Shown in pieces: positions 54,423-63,402 of a stretch of 64,000 nt of DNA. The notes below the pieces were generated by a model, which saw only the letters and a program-made list of their open reading frames with translations, made no database searches and was not told where the DNA came from. Origin of the DNA: Rhizobium etli 8C-3 (GTDB lineage Bacteria > Pseudomonadota > Alphaproteobacteria > Rhizobiales > Rhizobiaceae); assembly GCF_001908375.1 (NCBI RefSeq), contig NZ_CP017242.1, positions 124,001 through 188,000 of the forward strand, read 5' to 3'. Position 1 is the first letter of the stretch, and each line of letters opens with the position of its first letter. Both the position numbers and the translations under genes were made by a program.

Positions 54423-54554
54423 GATAAGCTTCTCCCTCAATTTCAGGTGCTGCAGGAATAGAGTTTCCGGTGGCGTCCCACGCGGATGGAACGTTGGCCG
54501 GCGACGTATTCGGCAGGCGCCGCAGCCGAAGAAATCAGGGGTCGCAGGAGCTAG

Positions 54555-54870
54555 ATAAAAGGCGGGCGCCTTTGGGACGCTGGACGAGCGAGTCCACGAC
54601 GCCGCCGTCGACTCTCAGCGCCGCACCGGTCGTGGCGGAGGCGAGGGGGAAGGCGACATAGACCACATGTTCGCGACTTCCTCCACGGTTGCCGGCCGCT
54701 CGATGATGGAGGTCGGGCGATGATCCAGTCCGAGAGCTTCAACCATCCGCTCCGAGATCTGGCCTGGCGGTCGTCGAGCAGCTTGGCAACGGGTTTCATG
54801 AAACCAGGTTTCCGGCCGCTGGCTCAGCCCGATCTCGAGCTGCCTGTCAGATCCCAATGCTTGCAATTGG
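54555..54870 (-). pseudogene. SDR oxidoreductase C-terminal relic
   Basis: The minus strand reads RPTSIIERPATVEEVANM, then after a frameshift VVYVAFPLASATTGAALRVD and GGVVDSL. This is the end of a classical SDR (usual form ..TSIIxRFATxEEVANMVVYVxSPxASATTGAALRVDGG). The nucleotide-binding half is absent. Confidence 0.75.
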
Positions 54871-55332
54871 CCTTTATTTCCGGCGTCGGCATTCGATGCT
54901 TTGCTCGAGATCGAACGGGGCGATGACGGTAATCCGTGCGGCGCACTGCACTGTGATGGTGCATTCCTGCACGGCTCGCCTGCATGAGTTTGACCAAGCT
55001 CTTGATAATCGAGTGAGTGGAGTCGTGTCCGCCGGGAGATGGCGCCCCATACCGCGGTGCTTGCGCCCGCTTGAGGGTTCTCTGCTGAAAAATTTTCCCG
55101 TTACCGAGCCACGCGACAGTGATTCCCGATGATCTCAATTTGAGGGCGCAGCATCGCTACGCTTTGTCGCCCGACGCCACCATGGTCAATGTCGATGGAG
55201 GCTTCCTCCCGTCCGAGACATCCGGCGGTGGGGGCACTGATGCCCAAAATACTCGTGACGCTTGTTCACCTATTGAAACGTCCCGCAACGCCCTTCAGAA
55301 AGTGGCCGTCAGAAATAAAAAAATATAATCTA
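54871..55332. other. Intergenic stretch, AT-rich towards the end
   Basis: No gene is recognised. GC content falls sharply from about 55310, where an AT-rich operator-like sequence begins. Confidence 0.45.
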
Positions 55333-55348
55333 ATAAAATGTATTTTAT
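55333..55348. promoter_or_regulatory. AT-rich palindromic operator, site 1
   Basis: ATAAAATGTATTTTAT is a perfect inverted repeat of 7-bp arms. On the minus strand it is preceded by TGCAACAAG, which also precedes site 2 as TGCAACAAA. It lies 95 bp before the amidohydrolase gene at 55443 and is a likely target of the GntR regulator. Confidence 0.55.
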
Positions 55349-55442
55349 CTTGTTGCATCCGGCTCGTGCCCGTATTGTCGCACTTGATTGAGGCTCGCCC
55401 ACATTTGGGTGAGCCGCGCTGAGTGCATCGGGAGGAAAAGTT

Positions 55443-56723
55443 ATGCATCTTGAAGGTATGGACACTGGCCTGAGGCGGGCGATAGAGGCGATCGGAGCTA
55501 TCGACGATCATGCTCATCCTTTGCCGCTCGGAATGGAATCGCCCGGCGATCCGGAGCATCCCATCAACCGATACGATTACGAGCTGCCGAAGCGCATGCG
55601 GCAAGATAACCCGGAATATCTGGATGCCTGGGCTGCCCTTTGGGACTACGAATATCGCGATTTCGACATAGCCCATCTCGCCGACCTGATGGAGCGGAAG
55701 GCCGCCCACATGGCACAGAAGGGTGCCAGCTATAATTCCTGGGTCCTCGACCGCATCAACATCGATCGCATGGTCAACATCAACAGCGACATGCATAACT
55801 CCTTGCCGACCGCACGCTTTCCATGGTGCGCTCATGTGGAGTGGATGCTGTGGCCGCTTGCCTGCGAACCCATGCCCGGTGGACCCTCCAAGCTGCTCTC
55901 GGAGACCATGGAACGCAAACGAAAGGCGCTGGGTTTAGAAACTGCTCCGCCTGCACTCGACGGCTACATGGATGACGTGGTCTATAAAGGACTGAAGCAG
56001 ATAAAGGATACAGGTGGCGTGGGTATAAAATTTAACACGCCCTATTATCGCGATCTTGCCTTCGGCAAGCATGAAAAGTCCGACGTTTCTGCCCTATATC
56101 TCAGGGGCGTCCGCGACGGAAGCCTCCCACCCCAGGAGCACAAGGTGGTTCAGGACTATGTCTTCCGTGCGCTGGTCGTCGAGGCGGGAAGGCTCGATCT
56201 CGGCGTCCAGATGCATACGGGTTATGGTGTTCGCCGGCAGTTCGGTATATCCGGCAGCAATCCGCTGCTGATGGAGTCGGTTTTTCGCGAAGCCGAGGGT
56301 ACGCGTTTCATGATGCTTCATGGAGGCTGGCCATTCGTGAGGGAAACGGTCGCGCTGATGGGCTTCACGAACGTCTACAACGACTTCTCCTGCGCCGACA
56401 TCTACCAGTATCCCCGTTCCCTGGCGCATCAGATCCGCCAAGCGTTGGAATGGTTTCCGGAAAAACTGATGTATGGGACCGACGCATACTCGGACCGTGT
56501 GTTCGGTATGTTGTCCGGGACACCACCGAAAGCCAATCCGCTGCACGGATGGGAAGAGAAGGCCTGGATCATCGACCGCACCGGACGTCAGGCGCTCGGT
56601 CTAGCCTTGAGCGGGATGCTTTCAGATCGCATCATCACGGCGAACGAGGCTGAAACCTATATCCAGATGGTCATGCGCGAGACCGTCTCGAACTTTCACA
56701 GGTTGGATGGGAGCTCGTCGTGA
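55443..56723 (+). CDS. Amidohydrolase-family protein A
   Basis: A 426-residue metal-dependent hydrolase of the amidohydrolase fold. The first metal motif is AIDDHAHPLPL (the D-x-H/x-H of the family). Later metal or acid blocks are GVQMHTGYGVRRQFG, RFMMLHGGWPFVRETV and LMYGTDAYSD. It may hydrolyse or decarboxylate an aromatic or cyclic acid; the substrate cannot be told. GGGAGG precedes ATG 55443. It is transcribed on its own from an AT-rich promoter (site 1) and shares a terminator with the convergent amidohydrolase B. Confidence 0.88.
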   Translation: MHLEGMDTGLRRAIEAIGAIDDHAHPLPLGMESPGDPEHPINRYDYELPKRMRQDNPEYLDAWAALWDYEYRDFDIAHLADLMERKAAHMAQKGASYNSWVLDRINIDRMVNINSDMHNSLPTARFPWCAHVEWMLWPLACEPMPGGPSKLLSETMERKRKALGLETAPPALDGYMDDVVYKGLKQIKDTGGVGIKFNTPYYRDLAFGKHEKSDVSALYLRGVRDGSLPPQEHKVVQDYVFRALVVEAGRLDLGVQMHTGYGVRRQFGISGSNPLLMESVFREAEGTRFMMLHGGWPFVRETVALMGFTNVYNDFSCADIYQYPRSLAHQIRQALEWFPEKLMYGTDAYSDRVFGMLSGTPPKANPLHGWEEKAWIIDRTGRQALGLALSGMLSDRIITANEAETYIQMVMRETVSNFHRLDGSSS

Positions 56724-56765
56724 AGGCCGACGCGCTCGGGCGCTGAACGAACGGAGTATTTACCG

Positions 56766-56795
56766 AAGGCGCGGCGATCAGATCGCCGCGCCTTT
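56766..56795. terminator. Bidirectional terminator between amidohydrolases A and B
   Basis: An 11-bp perfect stem, GGCGCGGCGAT facing ATCGCCGCGCC, with a 3-nt loop and AA/TTT flanks, lies between two convergent genes. Confidence 0.9.
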
Positions 56796-56806
56796 ATCAT
56801 GTCCCT

Positions 56807-57829
56807 TTAGACTGGAATTTTGAAAAGCTCCGCGGCGTTCTTCCAGACGATACGCTGCCGGTCTTCGTCGGACAGCTCTGGCAGCGCTTCGATGTGCTGG
56901 AAGTAGTTTTCCGGTATAGCCGGCCAATCAGATCCATACATGACCTGAGACACGCCCGCGTTCCTGATCAAAACGCCCAGCGCCTCCAGGTCGAACGTGT
57001 TGCTGTCGTAATAAAAGCGCTTGAAATAGCTGCTCGGCTTTTCCTTCGCAGCATCGCGCGCGCCGCCGCGGTTCGTTTCCCAGCAGTAATCGACGCGGCC
57101 AGGATAGTATGGAAGATAGCCGCCGCCATGGCAGATACCGGCCTTGAGCTTTGGAAAGTCATCCATAATCCCCTCGTAGATCAGAGATGCCATCGCCAGG
57201 GTCTCCTCATGCGTGTTTCCAATGGCGTTGAACAGGAAGTACTTCTTCATGCGGTCGAAATCGACAGCGTTAAGTGGATGGACGAAGACGGGAACGTCGA
57301 GCTCCTCGGCCTTCTTCCAGAACGGCCGGAACTGAGCTTCGCCGATGTCCCTGGCCCGCACATGAGAGTTGATCCATGCGCCGCGGAAGCCCAGTTCCTT
57401 GACGCAGCGTTCCAGTTCGGCCGCCGCGAGATCGGGGTCCTGAAGGGGTACGGCCGCCATGCCGAAAAGGCGGTCAGGTTTATGGGCACAAAACTCGGCG
57501 ATACCTGAGTTGGCCAATCTTGCGGCGGTCAGGCCGATTTCAGGTTCCATCCAAAGGCAGGTGTTGGGAAAGTTGACGCTGATGATCTGGATGTCCACCC
57601 CACGGTCATCCATCTGATCGATGCGGACCGCGGGCTGCGTCGATACGACTTTCCGTTTCTCCTCCAGCTGGATCATGTTGGCACTGGAATTGCTTCGTGA
57701 ATTCTCCACATACCAGTCGTCGGTTCCGGGGCCGGTTGCGGTGATGGGATAGTCCTTCATGAACTCCACCACTTCCGGAACCCGAATATGGGAATGCATG
57801 TCGATTACGACAGGATACTTTTTGGCCAT
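56807..57829 (-). CDS. Amidohydrolase-family protein B (ACMSD-like decarboxylase group)
   Basis: A 340-residue protein with the aminocarboxymuconate-semialdehyde-decarboxylase-type pattern: VIDMHSHIRVPE (metal HxH), the VQ-like DIQIISVNF strand, PVFVHPLNAVDFDRMKKYFL, HGGGYLPYYPGR with its catalytic histidine, and MYGSDWPAIPE with the metal aspartate. Members decarboxylate or hydrate aromatic ring-cleavage products and hydroxybenzoates. It lies 66 bp downstream of the FAD monooxygenase, same strand, and is the last gene of the FAH-monooxygenase operon. Confidence 0.9.
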   Translation of the reverse strand: MAKKYPVVIDMHSHIRVPEVVEFMKDYPITATGPGTDDWYVENSRSNSSANMIQLEEKRKVVSTQPAVRIDQMDDRGVDIQIISVNFPNTCLWMEPEIGLTAARLANSGIAEFCAHKPDRLFGMAAVPLQDPDLAAAELERCVKELGFRGAWINSHVRARDIGEAQFRPFWKKAEELDVPVFVHPLNAVDFDRMKKYFLFNAIGNTHEETLAMASLIYEGIMDDFPKLKAGICHGGGYLPYYPGRVDYCWETNRGGARDAAKEKPSSYFKRFYYDSNTFDLEALGVLIRNAGVSQVMYGSDWPAIPENYFQHIEALPELSDEDRQRIVWKNAAELFKIPV

Positions 57830-57895
57830 ACCATCCTCCCTTTGCGGCGCTTCTTAATCACGCCGACAGGTTCTTGAACAATCGAAAACGTGGTC

Positions 57896-59524
57896 TTACG
57901 CGCTGTGCTGCAACGGCTTTTGGTTTACGGCACCGCCGCGCATGATGCTGATTAGAAGCCCGGACGGCGGAATACTGTTGCCGCGCCACGCGACATGCTG
58001 GTCGGGCCGCACAAGGACGAGATCAGCCCCATACAGGTTCCGAAGTTCCGGCCGGTCGAGTTTCACATGGTCCAGAGGGAGGGCAGCTGCCTTTGCCTCG
58101 GTCAGGAACTCTTCGATGCCCGAACTATGTCCCGAAAGAACCAGTAGTGTAAATCCACTGCCAAAGAGATCGTACAGCGATGTCTCGTCGTCGAGCCAAC
58201 CGTGTGGGGCCAGATGTCCAGGGGCTGCGGTTGGCGTGTAAACCGTAACGTCCAGCGGCTTCAACGCTGCTTCGTTTTGCGCCAAAGCCGGCGAGTTCTC
58301 ATAGCGATTGCCGAGTACGAGGCCGAGAGATCGGAATTCAGGTGCCTTGAGCCGTTCAATTTCTTCCGCCGCCCGCGCCCGAGCCGCATCGGCTTCCGGA
58401 CCGGTCTGTCGCAAAAGCGTATCCGCGAACCGATGCGACAGATGGGAGACGTTTTTGGTAGCGCTCTCGACCACCTGCAGGTGCATCTGCCGCCTCTCGA
58501 CCTCATAGCTTTCGAGAAGACCCTCGCCCCCCCAGCCTTCCAAAGCAGCGGCAAGCTTCCAACCGAGATCGACGGCATCGCCGATGCCTAGATTCATTCC
58601 GTGGCCGCCGAAGGGCGAGTGGAGATGACAGGCATCGCCGGCGAGGAATGCATGCCGCTCACGATAGCGTTCCGCGATCAGGCTGTGAACCACCCAGTCG
58701 TCCCGCATCGCGACTTCGAGCGGAATGGGGCGACCGATTGCTCGTTCGACTGTCGCGACCAGTTCGGCGGTCGGCGTCTCCCTGTCCGCAACCCGGGCGT
58801 AATACCACAAGTCGCCGTGATCCATCGGGCCGATAATGCAAGTGGCCTCGGGATCGACGATCCAGTGAAAGAGTGCCCGCGGCAGCGCCGGATCGTTTAT
58901 CAGGCCAGGCAACCGAAGTATAAGCGTTGAAAATGTCACCAGATCGCTGCGGCCCTGCATTCGAATGCCCAGTTGCCGCCGCACCGAGCTTCGTCCGCCG
59001 TCCGCACCGACGATGTAGCGTGACTCGATCTGGCGGCTCACTCCAGAAGCGTCCCGTACGGTAGCCGTGACTCCGTTATCGTTCTGCGCGAATTCCATCA
59101 GCTCGTTTCCGAACTTAAGCGTCGCGAACGGGTGAGCGGCCACATGCTCGGCAAGTATTCCCTCGATAACATACTGAGGGATGAATTCCGCATGTTCGGG
59201 GAACTCGTTTCGGCGTGTCGGACTTGCGCAGAAAGAGTCCTCGAAACTGAAGATCGGTTTCGCAAAAAGCGATGTCTGGAAGAGCGTGCGGCGCGGGAAA
59301 TCCGCGGACAACGGCGAGCGTTCACGGACCTCCCTTGCCAAACCCCATCGGCGCATGTGGCTCATCGTTCGGACGTTCGTCGTCTTCGCGCGAGGCTGAA
59401 CCCCGGTCCTGTCGTTCTTTTCGACTATATGTACCCTACGCCCGCGCATAACCAGCTCGGTTGCCAGGGCTAGCCCGCATGGCCCGGCGCCGACTATCAG
59501 GACTTCCGTTTGGAGGTGCTCCAT
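57896..59524 (-). CDS. FAD-dependent aromatic monooxygenase (PHBH/MhpA type)
   Basis: A 542-residue flavoprotein. The FAD loop is EVLIVGAGPCGLALATELV; the DG motif is YIVGADGGRSSVRRQLG; and the GD motif is AGDACHLHSPFGGHGMNLGI. A C-terminal thioredoxin-like extension (DETSLYDLFGSGFTLLVLSG to VAWRGNSIP) places it with the phenol/3-(3-hydroxyphenyl)propionate hydroxylase group. It would add one oxygen atom to an aromatic ring with NAD(P)H. It starts 15 bp after the FAH gene stop. Confidence 0.93.
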   Translation of the reverse strand: MEHLQTEVLIVGAGPCGLALATELVMRGRRVHIVEKNDRTGVQPRAKTTNVRTMSHMRRWGLAREVRERSPLSADFPRRTLFQTSLFAKPIFSFEDSFCASPTRRNEFPEHAEFIPQYVIEGILAEHVAAHPFATLKFGNELMEFAQNDNGVTATVRDASGVSRQIESRYIVGADGGRSSVRRQLGIRMQGRSDLVTFSTLILRLPGLINDPALPRALFHWIVDPEATCIIGPMDHGDLWYYARVADRETPTAELVATVERAIGRPIPLEVAMRDDWVVHSLIAERYRERHAFLAGDACHLHSPFGGHGMNLGIGDAVDLGWKLAAALEGWGGEGLLESYEVERRQMHLQVVESATKNVSHLSHRFADTLLRQTGPEADAARARAAEEIERLKAPEFRSLGLVLGNRYENSPALAQNEAALKPLDVTVYTPTAAPGHLAPHGWLDDETSLYDLFGSGFTLLVLSGHSSGIEEFLTEAKAAALPLDHVKLDRPELRNLYGADLVLVRPDQHVAWRGNSIPPSGLLISIMRGGAVNQKPLQHSA

Positions 59525-59539
59525 CGAAGGCTCCGATAT

Positions 59540-60391
59540 TCAGGCTTCAGCGGAGACGACGTTCCGAAGCAGGCCGATCTTTTCGATCTCAACCTCGCAG
59601 ATGTCGCCGGGCTTCATGAGAATTTTCGGTTCGCGTGCGAAGCCGACGCCAGAAGGGGTCCCGCTGACGATCAAGTCTCCGGGTTCAAGGGTCATGCCGA
59701 TACTCAGCTTGGACACGAGGTCGGCAATGGAAAAGATAAGCTGATCCGTATTGGCATCCTGCAGAACTTCTCCGTTCAGCCTTGTCTGCAGTCGCAAGCC
59801 GGTGGCACCAGCAGGCAGTTCGTCCGCTGTGACGAATTCTGGTCCCATTGCACCAGTGTTGTCGAAATTCTTGCCGATGGTCCACTGGTTCGTTCTCAAT
59901 TGAAAATCGCGGATCGATCCGTCGTTGAAGATCGTATAACCGGCAATGTGATCCAAGGCGGTGTGGAGCGGTATGGCGCGTCCTGCCTTGCCAATCACGG
60001 CAACCAATTCGCCCTCATAGTCGAACATTTCGGATACCTTGGGACGGATCAGCTCGGCACCATGTGGGACCAAGTTACTATTGAAACGGACGAAGACGGT
60101 AGGAAAACTCGGCGGTTCCATTTTGCTTTCGGATACATGGTCGGCATAATTTAGCCCGACGCACAAGACCTTGCCGGCGCGCCTAAACGGAAGCAGGTGT
60201 GTTACATCAGTCAAGTTCACCGGCATGCCGTGCGACAATGTCTCCGCCGCTTCGGAGTACTGGCCGTTTCGTACGATCTCGTCGAGATCTCCCGGCCATG
60301 CGGGGTCATCCGCAGTCAGGCCAAACCAGCCGGAAACGGTCTTTACCGCCAATCCCTGCTGGCCTCCCTTCAAGTAACTCACGAAACGCAT
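59540..60391 (-). CDS. Fumarylacetoacetate hydrolase family protein
   Basis: A 283-residue protein with the FAH C-terminal fold: VLCVGLNYADHVSESKMEPP, FDYEGELVAVIGKAGR (metal Glu), GYTIFNDGSIRDFQLRTNQW with the metal Asp, and GDLIVSGTPSGVGFAREP. These enzymes hydrolyse or decarboxylate acylpyruvate-type products of ring cleavage with Mg/Mn. It is the first gene of the minus-strand operon and stands divergent from gntR, with the AT-rich site 2 in the 108-bp gap. Confidence 0.93.
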   Translation of the reverse strand: MRFVSYLKGGQQGLAVKTVSGWFGLTADDPAWPGDLDEIVRNGQYSEAAETLSHGMPVNLTDVTHLLPFRRAGKVLCVGLNYADHVSESKMEPPSFPTVFVRFNSNLVPHGAELIRPKVSEMFDYEGELVAVIGKAGRAIPLHTALDHIAGYTIFNDGSIRDFQLRTNQWTIGKNFDNTGAMGPEFVTADELPAGATGLRLQTRLNGEVLQDANTDQLIFSIADLVSKLSIGMTLEPGDLIVSGTPSGVGFAREPKILMKPGDICEVEIEKIGLLRNVVSAEA

Positions 60392-60440
60392 CTGGGCCTC
60401 CCGATTTTCAATAATCTGACCATTTCGTAAAAAACTTCAT

Positions 60441-60470
60441 ATTGCAACAAAAAATATATATATTTGCTTA
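60441..60470. promoter_or_regulatory. AT-rich operator, site 2
   Basis: TTGCAACAA followed by an A/T run with the palindrome AAATATATATATTT. It sits between the divergent FAH and gntR genes. TGCAACAA is shared with site 1 (minus strand), and the preceding CTTCAT with site 3. Confidence 0.55.
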
Positions 60471-60499
60471 TTTTGTGATTTGGTGCCATATCTAGCAGA

Positions 60500-61198
60500 A
60501 TGGAAACCTATGCGAATCACAAGAGCAATACGGCACGGACCTACGAGGACCTCCGCGATGCAATTATAGATGCGAAGTATCCGCCGGGAGAGAAGCTTCG
60601 TATCGAGCAGCTTTGCAAAGTGCTGGACGCAAGCTCCGGCGCGGTGCGAGAAGCTCTTTCGCGGCTTACAGCCGAGGGGCTCGTACTAGCAGAACCGCAA
60701 CGCGGCTTCGCGATTGCTCCAATTTCCCGCCGCGATCTCGAGGATCTCACGGATGTCCGGGTCGAAATCGAGTGCCGCTGCCTTGCCGAATCCATCGCAA
60801 ACGGAGACATCGCCTGGGAGGGAAGAGTGCTTTCCCTCCAGCATCAGCTTCGGTCCCTTCAGCAGGGCCCCTATGCGCCGGGATCGCCGGAAACCCAGCT
60901 CTGGCACAGGTTGCACGAAGCCTTTCATCGCGAACTGACCTCCGCCTGCACGAACACGTGGTGGCAGCGGCTGCGCGAGCAGCTTTACCTACAATCGGAA
61001 CGGTATCGCCGGCTGTCGGGACCGTACGAGGGAACAAGGCGCAACATTTCAGCCGAGCATGACGCAATCGCGAACGCTGCGATCGCTCGTGACAGCGAGA
61101 CGGCCAGCCGCCTGATGGCTGAACATCTGCGTATGACGACAGAGATACTTTTGAAGTCAGCAATTCCTTCTACTGACAGCCCGCCCAAGAAGCGTTAG
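60500..61198 (+). CDS. GntR-family regulator, FCD (FadR-type ligand domain)
   Basis: A 232-residue regulator: the GntR winged helix (YEDLRDAIIDAKYPPGEKLR, LDASSGAVREALSRLTAEGL, FAIAPISRRDLEDLTDVRVE), then the all-helical FCD domain with metal-binding acids and histidines (LWHRLHEAFHREL, EHDAIANAAIARDSETASRL, AEHLRM). It probably represses the surrounding catabolic genes until an aromatic intermediate binds. It is divergent from the FAH operon and convergent with the BKACE operon. Confidence 0.93.
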   Translation: METYANHKSNTARTYEDLRDAIIDAKYPPGEKLRIEQLCKVLDASSGAVREALSRLTAEGLVLAEPQRGFAIAPISRRDLEDLTDVRVEIECRCLAESIANGDIAWEGRVLSLQHQLRSLQQGPYAPGSPETQLWHRLHEAFHRELTSACTNTWWQRLREQLYLQSERYRRLSGPYEGTRRNISAEHDAIANAAIARDSETASRLMAEHLRMTTEILLKSAIPSTDSPPKKR

Positions 61199-61207
61199 AG
61201 CTGGATC

Positions 61208-61233
61208 GCCCGTACCCCACAATGGGGGCGGGC
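61208..61233. terminator. Hairpin between gntR and BKACE gene
   Basis: GCCCG-TA-CCCC facing GGGG-G-CGGGC with a 5-nt loop, between convergent genes. There is no T run, so this is a weak call. Confidence 0.45.
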
Positions 61234-61237
61234 GGCG

Positions 61238-62173
61238 TTAGAACGCGGTGCGGTCTGCCCCCTTGAGTGCGAGCATTTCGCGCGCTTCCTCTGGTGTTGC
61301 GATCTCATGTCCAAGCTCTTCAAGGATTCGCCGCACCTTTCGAACCTGCTCGGCATTGGATGAAGCCAATCGACCGCGGCTGATTTGAAGCGAATCCTCA
61401 AGACCGACCCGCACATTTCCGCCAAGCTGTGCCGCCGCCGCGGCCAACGGCATCTGGGCAGCGCCGGCCCCCAGCACGGACCAATCATAAGAGTCACCGA
61501 ATAGTCGGTCGGCCGTCCGTTTCATGAAGATAAGGTTGTCGATCTCTGCGCCGATACCACCAAGAATGCCGAGCACGAACTGCACGAAGATCGGTGGCTT
61601 GAACCATCCCTGAGCAAGTCCAAATTTCAGGTTGTAGAGGTGCCCGACGTCGTAGCATTCATGCTCAAACTTGATGGCGTGCGGCTCCAGGGCGGTTGCT
61701 GCCTCGCGTATATCCCTGAACGTGTTACGGAAGATGTTGCCCTCGGAGCCAGCGACGTAATCCTTCTCCCAGTCAAACTTCCACGTCTCATAACGATCCG
61801 TCAGGGGATGAAAGGAGAAGTTTATCGAACCCATGTTGAGCGAGCACATTTCAGGTGAGAAGGTCAGGGCCGGCCGGAGCCGTTCGGCGACGGTATGCGT
61901 CAGGCTGCCGCCCGTGGAGATGTTTACGACCGCCCCAGTCGCTTGCTTGATGCGGGGGAGGAAGGCTGCGAAATGGTCGGTGTCTATGGAAACGCCGCCG
62001 TCATGGGGCCGGCGAGCGTGAAGATGCAGGATTGCGGCGCCGGCCTTTGCCGCCTCAATGGCCTGTGTCGCTATGTCGTCGGCGGTATAGGGGAGGGCAT
62101 CCGACATTGTGGGTGTATGGATAGCACCCGTGATAGCGCAGGTGATGATCGTTTTCCTGTGTCGCGGAACCAT
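61238..62173 (-). CDS. Beta-keto acid cleavage enzyme (BKACE, DUF849) family
   Basis: A 311-residue TIM-barrel protein with the BKACE order: IITCAITGAIHTPTMSDALP, GAAILHLHARRPHDGGVSID (metal histidines), VVNISTGGSL, FEHECYDVGHLYNLKFGLAQ (catalytic Glu), and VRVGLEDSLQISRG. The family cleaves beta-keto acids with acetyl-CoA, giving an acyl-CoA and acetoacetate. Placed here it would use a beta-keto acid left after ring opening. It lies 90 bp downstream of the VOC gene on the same strand. Confidence 0.94.
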   Translation of the reverse strand: MVPRHRKTIITCAITGAIHTPTMSDALPYTADDIATQAIEAAKAGAAILHLHARRPHDGGVSIDTDHFAAFLPRIKQATGAVVNISTGGSLTHTVAERLRPALTFSPEMCSLNMGSINFSFHPLTDRYETWKFDWEKDYVAGSEGNIFRNTFRDIREAATALEPHAIKFEHECYDVGHLYNLKFGLAQGWFKPPIFVQFVLGILGGIGAEIDNLIFMKRTADRLFGDSYDWSVLGAGAAQMPLAAAAAQLGGNVRVGLEDSLQISRGRLASSNAEQVRKVRRILEELGHEIATPEEAREMLALKGADRTAF

Positions 62174-62263
62174 GCGGGCGCCTCCTTGGATAAGATTACT
62201 TGCAGTTTGCCCGGTGATCGAGTTTCAATCACCGCTTGCCTAGCCAATTGCCGAGGAATCAGG

Positions 62264-63157
62264 TCACGCCCTGACCAGATCAAAACCGAAACTGGTTTCC
62301 CAGTTTGTCATCTGTTCAGGACGCCAGCTTTGAGGCCGGAGCGGATTCTGACGATGCCACGGACGCGGTTCGAATGTCCCGGTCGCCGGCAGATAGACGT
62401 CCATCTGCGTGTAAAGCTCGACCATCACGCGATCGGGATCGTAATGATAGCCCGCAAGATTGTGGCCGGCATAGTGGCGCGCTGGACCCCAGAGCGTGGA
62501 AAGGTTTGCAGCGGCCAACGTGTCGCACGCTTTCGGATGATCCGCATTGTCCGAAAGCTCAAAGGCTATGTGATGAACACGCGCTTCCGGAAGGCCGACG
62601 AGATTGACGACGTGATGATCCCGATTGCATGTCATGAAAGTAGCAACGCCACCTATGTCGTCGGCATAGTGGAAGCCCAGGAACTCCTCGTAAAAAGCGC
62701 GAAGTTTTCCAGCTTCCGGCGTAATAACGGCGACGTGACCAAGCCGCATTGGGGCAATGCCAATACGGCGAAAGCCCGGCCCGACCCCGATATCCGCATA
62801 AAACTGGAAAACGTTGCCTCCTGGAGCCACCACTTCGACAAGCTCCGGGATTCCAGGCTGGCTGTCGGTCTTTCTCTCCGCCGACAAGCCGAAATCTTCG
62901 AGATCGCGGATGAACCCGCCGATATCGGTTTCGGGCTTCAATTGATAGCCGAGATGCAGAAACGCTTTGTCATCAGCCTCGCGCAGGACCAGGTTGTGGT
63001 GCTCTGCTCCAACCGAAAGATAGACTGAGGATTTATCCCGTGCGGCCTCCGTCAGCCCCATAACTTCGCAGTAGTGTGCTTCAGATCGCCGCAGATCACG
63101 AACACCTAGTGCAACATAGCCAAGCTGAAAAACCCGCGGGTTGAAAACTTCGTTCAT
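62264..63157 (-). CDS. VOC-family extradiol-dioxygenase-like protein
   Basis: A 297-residue protein made of two VOC units, like type I extradiol dioxygenases. Unit one is LGYVALGVRDLRRSEAHYCE. Unit two starts LGHVAVITPEAGKLRAFYEE and has HHVVNLVGL, VHHIAFELSD and VMVELYTQM. The His/His/Glu metal set (H in LGHVAV, H in VHHIAF, E in VELY) can be placed. It probably opens a catechol-type ring. Divergent from the amidohydrolase at 63403, with AT-rich site 3 between. Confidence 0.88.
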   Translation of the reverse strand: MNEVFNPRVFQLGYVALGVRDLRRSEAHYCEVMGLTEAARDKSSVYLSVGAEHHNLVLREADDKAFLHLGYQLKPETDIGGFIRDLEDFGLSAERKTDSQPGIPELVEVVAPGGNVFQFYADIGVGPGFRRIGIAPMRLGHVAVITPEAGKLRAFYEEFLGFHYADDIGGVATFMTCNRDHHVVNLVGLPEARVHHIAFELSDNADHPKACDTLAAANLSTLWGPARHYAGHNLAGYHYDPDRVMVELYTQMDVYLPATGTFEPRPWHRQNPLRPQSWRPEQMTNWETSFGFDLVRA

Positions 63158-63200
63158 CTGCTCCTCCTCTGCGTCAGGCCTACCTACCTTAAAAAAATCT

Positions 63201-63226
63201 TCATTTCAATAAAAAATGTTTTTTCT
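63201..63226. promoter_or_regulatory. AT-rich operator, site 3
   Basis: TCATTTCAATAAAAAATG then a T run, holding the imperfect palindrome AAAAAATGTTTTTT. The CTTCAT-x-CAA-x-AAAAAAT layout repeats that of site 2. It lies between the divergent VOC and amidohydrolase C genes. Confidence 0.5.
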
Positions 63227-63402
63227 GTTGATGTGCTGCGTTTGGCGCTTTAGAGTGCGCATGGGCGGAGGAGAAGGAGAATTGTTTCGCATGTTCAACA
63301 GCGTCCGGGTCGCGTGGGCTGTAAACTCAACCGAAATCTGTTTCCAATACCCCTGACATGGCGTCCACGCCAACGGCAGAATGCGCTCGGAAAGGACACT
63401 CA

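Noticed and set aside
61895..63028. 377-codon open frame on the plus strand
   Set aside because: Antisense to the BKACE and VOC genes, which have full family motifs; spans two real genes.
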